From Lactobacillus sp. PV034 (lineage in GTDB: Bacteria; Bacillota; Bacilli; Lactobacillales; Lactobacillaceae), in contig NZ_CP041982.1 in NCBI RefSeq assembly GCF_014522305.1, forward strand, positions 67,001 through 131,000: DNA of 64,000 nt, given 5' to 3'. The stretch's first letter is position 1; each line of letters begins with the position of its first letter. The translations under genes were made by a program, and so were the position numbers. Shown here piece after piece: positions 30,012-36,830 of this stretch. Under the pieces are notes generated by a model. The model was not told the DNA's origin. It ran no database searches and worked only from the letters and a program-made list of their open reading frames with translations.

Positions 30012-30470
30012 ATGAAAAAATTTTTAATAATATTGGGAATAATTGCAGGTGTAGCACTTGCAACCACTGCTAGTGTTGTAAGTACAGAAAGAATAATTAT
30101 CGAGATAAAGAAAACTAGAGCAGAACAAGCTAAGGAAAAGCAAATTAGAGAAAAAAGACAAGCGGCAAAAGATAGAGTAAAAATTGCACTGTGGGTTGTA
30201 CAACATATGGATGGTCCTGAACCAATTGAAAAGCTAGAGATAGGTAATATTGTAAGAAATGGAATTGGTGGAACGGGTGGATCGTATGTAGATGTCCGAA
30301 TTAATAATTCAAAAAATAATGAATTTTCTTTTGAAGAACCAATTGGTGACGTAATTCCAGAAGATTTAGAAGAGCAATACAGTGAAAATCCCACTTTTAA
30401 ATATCATGATAAAGCTAATAAGAAGAAAACTTTAAAAGGTGTAAAAGTTGAAGAGTGGAAGGAAAAATAA
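30012..30470 (+). CDS. Membrane-anchored immunity-like protein Imm1 (type c)
   Basis: The 152-residue protein has one N-terminal membrane segment (FLIILGIIAGVALATTASVV), a charged Lys/Glu/Arg helix (30-58), and an outward-facing domain beginning IALWVVQHMDGPEPIEKLEIG, then GIGGTGGSYVDVRINN, ending KGVKVEEWKEK. There is no lipobox Cys, so it is a signal-anchor protein rather than a lipoprotein. It is the first of six related genes. By position before reverse-arranged lipases they are candidate immunity proteins, like TilA for TslA; this is inference, and I do not recognise the domain with certainty. Confidence 0.7.
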   Translation: MKKFLIILGIIAGVALATTASVVSTERIIIEIKKTRAEQAKEKQIREKRQAAKDRVKIALWVVQHMDGPEPIEKLEIGNIVRNGIGGTGGSYVDVRINNSKNNEFSFEEPIGDVIPEDLEEQYSENPTFKYHDKANKKKTLKGVKVEEWKEK

Positions 30471-30487
30471 AAGCTGTGAGTAAAGTA

Positions 30488-30902
30488 ATGAAGAATAAAA
30501 AGCGCAAGCAAACAATTAAATATGTATTTTTTTGGATTGTTAATAGGTATACTTACTTTAATAGCAATCTGGAAACTCATCTCTTTTCAAGTCAAAATCC
30601 AGCAACAACAGCAACGAGAAAAAGTAGCTTTGTGGTGTGTGCAGAATCTGAAGGGACCAAAAATTAAAGAAATAAAAGTTGGAAAATTAAGGAAAAATGG
30701 GTTAGGCGGAACTGGCGGATCAGCAATAGATGTAGAAATTAATAATAAAAAACAAAATATAATTATATTTATTGTAGACAGTGCAGATTTAACTCCAAGT
30801 TCAGGAACATTTGATCCTAAAAGTGAATATAATTTTGCTAGAAAAGCTAACAAAAGTAAAAACTTAAAAAGAGTGAAAGTAGAAGGATGGAGAGAAAAAT
30901 AG
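30488..30902 (+). pseudogene. Imm2 immunity-like gene (type a), frameshifted at T7
   Basis: The gene starts at ATG 30488 (MKNKKRKQTIKYVF) and matches Imm3 base by base until TATTTTTTTGG at 30527-30533, where it has seven T and Imm3 (31334-31339) has six. One T too many moves the frame; the rest (GLLIGILTLIAIWKLISFQ, then ALWCVQNLKGPKIKEIKVG and the GGTGGS motif) reads in the +1 frame to a stop at 30900-30902. It could be a dead gene or a switchable one. Confidence 0.75.
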
Positions 30903-30905
30903 CAT

Positions 30906-31232
30906 ATGAATAAGATAACGCTGAAAGATTATAATACATTATCTAAGATTGTATACGATAGTGATCCTAAAAAAGGTGGACAATATTCAAAAAATAAAAC
31001 TATACGAAAACCTAATTTTTCCCAACCCTACAAAGTCCTCGATATCTCCCGCAACGGCACATATGGTCCACATCATAAATATGGCGCAAAAAATGGGATG
31101 CAAGCAATGGCAGTTGCTCCAATAAATAAAAAGGGGCAAGTAGATTACAGTCATATCACTGTGACATATGCTGGTACAAATTTTGGTGATGCGAATGATC
31201 GAGCTGCAGATTGGAACAATATCATTAAATGA
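30906..31232 (+). pseudogene. LipA: 5' fragment of a TslA-like lipase gene
   Basis: The 108-residue fragment starts MNKITLKDYNTLSKIVY and contains the core shared by all lipase copies here (LDISRNGTYGPHHKYGAKNG, then VDYSHITVTYAGTN). It stops at TGA 31230-31232, where LipC has GGA, and homology ends within about 8 bases. The GHSLGG catalytic serine region is absent, so it cannot be active. The DNA after the break (31243-31265) resembles the 3' tail of an immunity gene (…TLRGxKV), marking a deletion junction. Confidence 0.75.
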
Positions 31233-31294
31233 AAGAATAGGCTAAAACGTTAAGAGGGTTAAAGTAGAGAATATTAACAATTATGAGGGAAGTA

Positions 31295-31714
31295 ATGAAG
31301 AATAAAAAGCGCAATAAAACTATTAAACACGTATTTTTTGGATTATTAATAGGTATATTTACAGTAATTGGCATCTGGCAATTGTTGTCTTTTCAGGTGA
31401 AAATTCAGCAACAAGAGCAAAGGGAAAAGATAGCACTGTGGTGTGTACAACATTTTTCTGGTAAAAAGCCCATCAGAAATATAAAAGTTGGTCGAATAAA
31501 GATTAATGGAATTGGAGGAAGTGCTGGTAAAAGTACCTCAGTCATTATAAATAATAAAGATGTGAATAGATTAGAAGGAATGGGATTAAATGATGATGGA
31601 GAACCTGACGGAAGTTTTATTTATAATGATCAAATTGAATATACTTACCATAGTAAAAGAAATACGTGTGCAACTCTAAGAGGGGTAAAAGTAGAAGACT
31701 GGAGGAATAATTAA
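31295..31714 (+). CDS. Membrane-anchored immunity-like protein Imm3 (type b, chimeric)
   Basis: The 139-residue protein has one N-terminal membrane helix (VFFGLLIGIFTVIGIWQLL) and an outer domain with IALWCVQHFSGKKPIRNIKVG, GIGGSAGKSTSVIINN and a closing TLRGVKVEDWRNN. I chose ATG 31295, five bases after AGGGA; ATG 31283 is also possible. The N-terminus matches Imm2 while the outer domain matches Imm6, so the gene looks like a recombinant. A lipase fragment starts one base after its stop. Confidence 0.7.
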   Translation: MKNKKRNKTIKHVFFGLLIGIFTVIGIWQLLSFQVKIQQQEQREKIALWCVQHFSGKKPIRNIKVGRIKINGIGGSAGKSTSVIINNKDVNRLEGMGLNDDGEPDGSFIYNDQIEYTYHSKRNTCATLRGVKVEDWRNN

Positions 31715-31715
31715 G

Positions 31716-32018
31716 ATGAAAGTAAATAAAATAAAGGATTTTAATATAATTTCTAATGAAGTTTACAGGGTTGATCCAAAAAAGGAAAATAACTATGTAG
31801 TTAATAATAATTTTCATCCTAAGGGTATTTCTCAAATCTATAGAATCCTAGACATCTCCCGCAACGGCACATATGGTCCCCATCAAAAATATGGCGCAAA
31901 GAATGGAATGCAGGCAATGGCCGTAGCCCCGGAAAATAAAAAGGGAAAAGTAGATTACAGTCATATTAAAAAGTGCAGTTGTAATAAATTAAATAAGAAA
32001 TTTGATAGGTTTAAGTAA
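31716..32018 (+). pseudogene. LipB: lipase 5' fragment fused in frame to the tlaA2 tail
   Basis: The 100-residue frame opens MKVNKIKDFNIISNEVYRVD, with NNNFHPKGIS and the lipase core LDISRNGTYGPHQKYGAKNG. At VDYSHI (about 31966) it switches into NKLNKKFDRFK, which matches the last residues of the TlaA2-like proteins (TKLNKEFDQFK at 35508 end). About 1.5-2 kb of lipase, tlaA1 and tlaA2 have been lost between. Lacking the catalytic serine it is presumably inactive. The next immunity gene follows exactly as it follows intact tlaA2. Confidence 0.78.
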
Positions 32019-32019
32019 A

Positions 32020-32451
32020 ATGAAGAAGAATCAAAAAAGAATATTAATAATTTTAGGAATTATAGTAGGAGTGAGTGGATTAACCACTGTTAGTGTTCAA
32101 ACAACAAATAGAGTTATTGAAAATAGGAAAGTAAAAAAAATGGAAGAAGCTAAAAAAGAGAGACAAAGGATTGCTTTGTGGTGCGTGCAAAATTTAAAGG
32201 GTCCAAAGATTAAAGAAATAAAAGTGGGAAAACTTACAAAATATATTTTTGATGGAACGGGTGGTGCATCAATTGATGTCGAAATTAATAATAAAAAACA
32301 AAATACTATTGTACTTGACCTGGATGGCTTAGAAAAAAATAGTAATCCAACAGGAGGAGGTTTTGCTCCGAAATGTGAATATACCTTTACACAAAAGTCC
32401 AATAATAATACTTTAGACGGAGTAAAGGTGAAAGAATGGAAGGGACATTAA
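32020..32451 (+). CDS. Membrane-anchored immunity-like protein Imm4 (type a)
   Basis: The 143-residue protein has an N-terminal membrane anchor (ILIILGIIVGVSGLTTVSV), a short charged helix, and a domain with IALWCVQNLKGPKIKEIKVG, DGTGGASIDVEINN and the end DGVKVKEWKGH. The outer domain is the same type as Imm2, but the anchor resembles Imm5 and Imm6. It lies 2 bases ahead of lipase LipC, its probable cognate toxin. Function as immunity is inferred from position and family behaviour. Confidence 0.72.
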   Translation: MKKNQKRILIILGIIVGVSGLTTVSVQTTNRVIENRKVKKMEEAKKERQRIALWCVQNLKGPKIKEIKVGKLTKYIFDGTGGASIDVEINNKKQNTIVLDLDGLEKNSNPTGGGFAPKCEYTFTQKSNNNTLDGVKVKEWKGH

Positions 32452-32453
32452 AA

Positions 32454-33880
32454 ATGCATTCAATTAATTTACAAGATTATAATAGCATTTCCGGTAATGT
32501 ATATAAGATCGATCCGAAGAATGAAAACAAATATTTTGTCGGCTATATATTAAGAAAAAAAGTGAGTTTTCTCAACCATACAAAGTCCTAGATATCTCCC
32601 GCAATGGTACTTATGGAGCCCATCATAAATATGGCGCAAAGAATGGGATGCAAGCAATGGCAGTGGCTCCAATAAATAAAAAGGGACAAGTAGATTATAG
32701 TCATATTACTGTAGCATACGCAGGTACAAATATGTTTGACATAAACGATCTGGGTGCAGATGGGAACAATATCATCAAAGGAAAGAAGTATAAAAATAGC
32801 CAATTCGATACCGCTTATGGCTATGCCAAAAATATCAAAAAGAAATTTACCAAAACTAAATCCAATCATAAGGGTGCCTATAATCCTAAGTTGAGTTTTA
32901 CAGGACATTCGCTTGGAGGCTCTTTAGCTTTAACTATTGGAGTAAAAATGAAAGCTCCAGCAGTTACCTTCAATGGACCGGTTCCGGCTAATCAAATGTC
33001 AAAAAAAGAAATAAAGTTCCTTCAAACTCATCCTACAATGTATCAAAATTATTTGAATAGCTCGGATTTTATTGGAAATTACAATAATACTTATGGATTA
33101 AATGAAGTTATGGGAGATTTCCAACATATTTATAATAATGATCAAATATTATCACATCTTTTGATTATGAATAATTTGCTGTCTAAAGACATTGATGTAG
33201 ATAAAACTTTTCATTCTTTAATTTCTTCACCTTTAAGTATCTTTTTTGGAAATCCTTATGCTTATTTAAAAAATGGGAAAAAGATAAATAATCCTCTTTC
33301 TCCGTATTCAATGATTATTTCTAATCATGGAGTAGAATCATGGTTTAATGACAAAAATATCATTAGAAATGCCAATATCAAAATTAATGTTCCTAAAAAT
33401 CAATCAACTTTTGAAAATACAAGTTATCAAATTGATGAAGCCTTAAATAATCATCTTGTTGCAATTGTTCGTCAATTTGGTGGTGCAGGAACAGGAAATG
33501 AAGGAGAAATATATTTAGATTCTTTAAGTGCTCTTGCAGTTAAGGATGCCATTCAGGAACATGCCCAAGCTGGAATTAAAGCAATTAAACAAGAAAAGCA
33601 ACAAACTAGTCGCTCTCTTAAAAATAATTGGACTGAAACCCATGAAGCCGCAACTGCTGTTGGTCAAGCCTTGACTGCAAGTGAAATTGCTGAAGCTCTA
33701 GCCACAGTAAAAGCAGACGAAAATAGTATTTACAATAATCTGGAAGAAAAGTTAGCAAGTAAAATTAAAGGAATTTCCCAATTATCACAAGATTTTGATG
33801 ATTTTAGTGCAAAAATGACGGAGCGAATTAATAAACGAATTGGCGATGATGGAGAATTAGCAAGGAACTTTGGACTATGA
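32454..33880 (+). pseudogene. LipC: TslA-like lipase effector with reverse domain order, frameshifted at A7
   Basis: Starting at ATG 32454 (MHSINLQDYNSISGNVYKID), the frame runs into a stop near 32589. One extra A in the A7 tract 32555-32561 would join it to a frame reaching 33880, giving about 475 residues. The N-terminal lipase domain has YAGTN and the nucleophile elbow FTGHSLGGSLAL (32903-32917). A linker (NHGVESWF) leads to a helical C-terminal domain (EIYLDSLSALAVKDAIQEHA, then INKRIGDDGEL). This order is that of the staphylococcal T7SS phospholipase TslA. Stop overlaps the tlaA1-like gene (ATGA). It may be dead, or rescued by slippage on A7. Confidence 0.78.
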
Positions 33881-34251
33881 AAGAAGAGCAAAAGAGAGAA
33901 TTAATCAAAGATATTAGGAGACAACAAGAACAATTAGAGTATGAATTTTATATAAAACGTAGAGAGTTCAATGAAAAATTGGACTTATTTAACCAGACAA
34001 ATAGACAGCTTGGGCAGTTTTATCAAGAAACTAACTCTAAAGTACACTTGGTCTTAAAGAAAATAGATTCTGCTTCTGAATATTATTCCAAGGCTGAAAA
34101 ATTAAATAGTCAGTTGCAAGAAATGACTACTGATATTTATTAAAGAGAGCAACGTTCATTAGTTAATAAATGGGAAGAATATGAGCATAATTATCGTTGA
34201 CAAAAAATCAATTTAGAGGACAAGTTAAGTAAATTACGGATGGAGAAATAA
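33877..34251 (+). pseudogene. TlaA1-like helical partner, copy 1, with two in-frame stops
   Basis: The frame begins MKEEQKRELIKDIRRQQEQLEYEF and matches the intact copy at 34793 along its length. TAA at 34141-34143 cuts it to 88 residues, and TGA at 34198-34200 interrupts the remainder (NKWEEYEHNYR…), which otherwise stays in frame to a TAA at 34249-34251. The protein is a charged, all-helical partner of the type that binds the targeting domain of T7SS lipases. The shortened product might still be made. Confidence 0.75.
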
Positions 34252-34586
34252 TGAATATTAATATAAACGATATAGCTGCCAAAACTAGTGAGCTTTTTAA
34301 TGTATTGAGTAAGGGACAATTTGACTCGGTTGCAGCTATCAAACAGCAAATTGAAAAAATGACGGAACTAATGAATATCATGAACGTTGTTGGACCAAGT
34401 GGTGTAGCTAAAGCAAGCCAAATATATTCTAAGGGTTCTAATAATATTACGTCCTTGACTGGTGAAGTTCAAGAGAATATTGAAGTAGATATTAAATCAG
34501 TTGAGAACGCAATTAGAGGCGAAATGGCTAAGGGAGTAGTTGATGCAGCTACTAAACTTAATAATGAATTTGATAATTTTAAATAA
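34251..34586 (+). CDS. TlaA2-like helical partner, copy 1
   Basis: A 111-residue helical protein (MNININDIAAKTSELFNVLS, ending GVVDAATKLNNEFDNFK). A Gly-Pro kink (VVGPSGVAKA) sits between two helices, as in WXG100-like hairpins, but there is no W-x-G. It shares one base with the preceding stop and is paralogous to the gene at 35166. Family logic (TslA needs TlaA1 and TlaA2 for export) suggests a targeting partner for the lipases. A terminator follows. Confidence 0.72.
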   Translation: MNININDIAAKTSELFNVLSKGQFDSVAAIKQQIEKMTELMNIMNVVGPSGVAKASQIYSKGSNNITSLTGEVQENIEVDIKSVENAIRGEMAKGVVDAATKLNNEFDNFK

Positions 34587-34612
34587 AATAAGATCTAAGT
34601 TTTAATAGACTC

Positions 34613-34652
34613 AAAAAGCATTACCTAATGCGACAAAAGGTAATGCTTTTTT
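34613..34652 (+). terminator. Terminator between the two partner-gene sets
   Basis: AAAAGCATTACC (34614-34625) pairs with GGTAATGCTTTT (34639-34650), followed by T-rich DNA. Confidence 0.85.
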
Positions 34653-34676
34653 AATACTTAAATTAATGATCAAGTA

Positions 34677-34792
34677 TTGAGAAAAGCGAGTTAATAATTA
34701 TGGTAAAATTGAAGGCATCTATCTAAGCTTTTGGACTATAAAAATATCAGTTTGGATAGAAATATGAGTTAGTAAGATGGAGAAGTTGGAGT
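34677..34792 (+). other. Leader of partner set 2 with possible lipase 3' remnant
   Basis: A TGG-TAAAAT extended -10 element at 34701-34709 may restart transcription after the terminator. CTTTTGGACTATA at 34728-34740 resembles the 3' end of LipC (CTTTGGACTATGA, 33868-33881), as if a lipase gene once ended here. The match is short. Confidence 0.35.
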
Positions 34793-35176
34793 ATGAAAGA
34801 AGAGAAAAGAGACGAATTAAAACAAACTATAAAACTTAAACAAGAACAACTTGAAGATGAATATTATGCTAAACGTAATGAATTCAATGAAAAACTAGAT
34901 CTATTTAATCAGACAAATAATAAACTAGGTCAAATGTACAATGAAATAAATTTTAATGCCCGTCGTGCTTTAAAAGAGATGCATTCAGATCTCGAGTTCT
35001 TTACTAGTGCTGAGCAGATAAATCAACAATTACAAAGTATCAGTTATGAAATATATCAGACTAAAAGAAAAAGGCTGCTTAATGAATGGGAAGAATACGA
35101 ACAGGATTATCGCAAGCAAAAACGAAACTTAGAAGATGAGCTGGATAGAGTAAGGAGAATGAAAGATGGACATTAA
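34793..35176 (+). CDS. TlaA1-like helical partner, copy 2
   Basis: The 127-residue protein is almost entirely charged helix: MKEEKRDELKQTIKLKQEQL, a central FNQTNNKLGQMYNE turn, then EWEEYEQDYRKQKRNLEDEL. It is the intact counterpart of the broken copy at 33877. GGAGT precedes the ATG. It overlaps the next gene by 11 bases. No lipase stands directly upstream, so it may serve LipC or LipE in trans. Confidence 0.72.
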   Translation: MKEEKRDELKQTIKLKQEQLEDEYYAKRNEFNEKLDLFNQTNNKLGQMYNEINFNARRALKEMHSDLEFFTSAEQINQQLQSISYEIYQTKRKRLLNEWEEYEQDYRKQKRNLEDELDRVRRMKDGH

Positions 35177-35507
35177 TTTTATTTTTGAAAAAATAGGAAG
35201 TTTAACAGGGCAATTATATGATGCGTTAAATCTCAAACAATGGGGAGTAGCTGAAGACATCAGAAAAGAAATAGAAAAAGCATCAGAAATGTTAACCATC
35301 ATAAAAAGCGTTGGCCCAGCTGGAAGAAGTGTGAAAAATGATATTTATCATTCTACTTTAGATGCTGTAAAATCATTCGCTAGTTCTACTCAAGAAGATA
35401 TTCAAAGAGACATTAATGCGGTAGATGGTGCCGTTAAAGGTGAAATGGCTAAGGGAGTAGTTGACGCAGCTACTAAGTTAAATAAGGAATTTGATCAGTT
35501 TAAATAA
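35166..35507 (+). CDS. TlaA2-like helical partner, copy 2
   Basis: The 113-residue protein (MDINFIFEKIGSLTGQLYDA, kink SVGPAGRSVK, ending GVVDAATKLNKEFDQFK) is the paralogue of the 34251 gene, with a near-identical last 20 residues. Its 3' tail is the sequence found fused to truncated lipases at 31976-32018 and 36330-36355. An immunity-like gene begins 1 base after its stop. Confidence 0.72.
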   Translation: MDINFIFEKIGSLTGQLYDALNLKQWGVAEDIRKEIEKASEMLTIIKSVGPAGRSVKNDIYHSTLDAVKSFASSTQEDIQRDINAVDGAVKGEMAKGVVDAATKLNKEFDQFK

Positions 35508-35508
35508 A

Positions 35509-35970
35509 ATGAAAAAGAAGAATCTAAAACGAACACTAATAATTTTAGGAATAGTAATAGGGGTAACTGGGTTAACAACGGTCAGTGTGCAAACAACGAA
35601 TAGAGTTATTGAAAATAGGAAAGCAAAAAAGATGGAAGAAGCTAAAGAAAAGAAAATTAAAGAAGAAAAAGAAGCTAAAAAAGAGAGACAAAAGATAGCA
35701 TTGTGGGTAGTGCAAAATGTGGAAGGTTCCGAGCCTATTCGAAATATTAAAATTGGAAATATTAATCATGGGGGTTTTATGGGTACAGGAGGAAGCTCAG
35801 TTAATGTAAAACTTAATAATAGTAGTAATAATCAATTTTTATTTCTTTTAAAAGATAATAAAACCTATTTCTGATACAGCTATTGTTTCAGAGAAAAATA
35901 AGTTTAAACTTAGACAGAAAAAAATAAAAATCTCAGTCTTAAGGGAATAAAAGTTGAAGAATGGAAGTAG
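35509..35970 (+). pseudogene. Imm5 immunity-like gene (type c), frameshifted
   Basis: The first 121 codons are intact (membrane anchor TLIILGIVIGVTGLTTVSV, then IALWVVQNVEGSEPIRNIKIG and MGTGGSSVNVKLNN) but stop at 35874. The expected end, NLSLKGIKVEEWK, is readable in another frame up to TAG 35968-35970. At least two shifts are needed, probably near AATAAAACC (about 35857) and AGAAAAAAATAAAAA (about 35917). A shortened protein may still be made. The next lipase fragment begins 3 bases later. Confidence 0.72.
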
Positions 35971-35973
35971 AAA

Positions 35974-36330
35974 ATGAGTTTTTCAAATAATTTAAGAGAC
36001 AAAAATTATCTTTCTAGATATGTATATTATACAGATCCTAAAAATAATGAAGATAAAGAAATAAGTGTAGGAGAAGAATTGCCTATAAAACCTTATTCCT
36101 ACAAAATCCTCGACATCTCCCGTAATGGTACTTACGGACCTCATCACAAATATGGCGCAAAAAATGGAATGCAGGCAATGACAGTAGCTCCGGTAAATAA
36201 AAATGGCAAAGTGGACTATAGCCATATTACTATTGCTTATGCCGGTACAAATACAGCTGATAAAGCTGATGTGCGTACCGACTTAGAAAATATAGTTGCA
36301 GGCTTACCCGTTTATGTTGGAAAAATATAA
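35974..36330 (+). pseudogene. LipD: lipase 5' fragment joined to a tlaA2-like tail
   Basis: The 118-residue frame opens MSFSNNLRDKNYLSRYVYYT, a 5' end unlike the other copies, then has the core LDISRNGTYGPHHKYGAKNG and the stretch DVRTDLENIVAGLPVYVG shared with LipE. At about 36322 the match to LipE ends. The DNA up to 36355 (ATTTAATAAGGAAATT…TTAAAAAATGAAG) resembles the tlaA2 tail plus immunity start. The catalytic serine region is lost. Confidence 0.72.
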
Positions 36331-36359
36331 ATTTAATAAGGAAATTAATACGTTAAAAA

Positions 36360-36830
36360 ATGAAGAATAAGATTATAAAACGAATAATAATAATTTTAGG
36401 AATACTAGTCGGAGTAGCTGGGTTAACAATGGTCAGTGTGCAAACAACGAGTAGAGTTATTGAAAATATGAAAGCAAAAAAGATGGAAAAAGCTAAAGAA
36501 AAGAAAATAAGAGAAGAGAAAGAAGCGGACCAGGAAAGAAAGAAGATAGCGCTTTGGGTAGTACAACATTTCTCAGGTAAAGAACCAATAAAAAATATAA
36601 AAGTTGGCAGGGTAAATACTAACGGTATTTTTGGCAGTGCTGGAAAAAGCACATCGTTAATAATTAATAATAAAAATGGGAATAGATTAGAAGGAATAAA
36701 GTTAGATGAAGATGGAGTACCAAATGGTAGTTACATTTGGTTTGATGGTTTTAGATATACTTATCATGAGAAAAAAGATTCTAGAGTGACATTAAAAGGA
36801 GTAAAAGTAGAAAAATGGAAAAACAACTAA
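36360..36830 (+). CDS. Membrane-anchored immunity-like protein Imm6 (type b)
   Basis: The 156-residue protein has a membrane anchor (RIIIILGILVGVAGLTMVSV), a charged helix, and an outer domain with IALWVVQHFSGKEPIKNIKVG, FGSAGKSTSLIINN, DGVPNGSYIW and the end LKGVKVEKWKNN. The outer domain is of the same type as Imm3. It overlaps the start of lipase LipE by 16 bases, so the pair is translationally coupled. It is the best candidate for a toxin-immunity pair in the array. Confidence 0.74.
   Translation: MKNKIIKRIIIILGILVGVAGLTMVSVQTTSRVIENMKAKKMEKAKEKKIREEKEADQERKKIALWVVQHFSGKEPIKNIKVGRVNTNGIFGSAGKSTSLIINNKNGNRLEGIKLDEDGVPNGSYIWFDGFRYTYHEKKDSRVTLKGVKVEKWKNN

Noticed and set aside
31249..31294. 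A separate small gene between LipA and Imm3.
   Set aside because: The stretch is better explained as a leftover immunity-gene tail plus ribosome-binding region.
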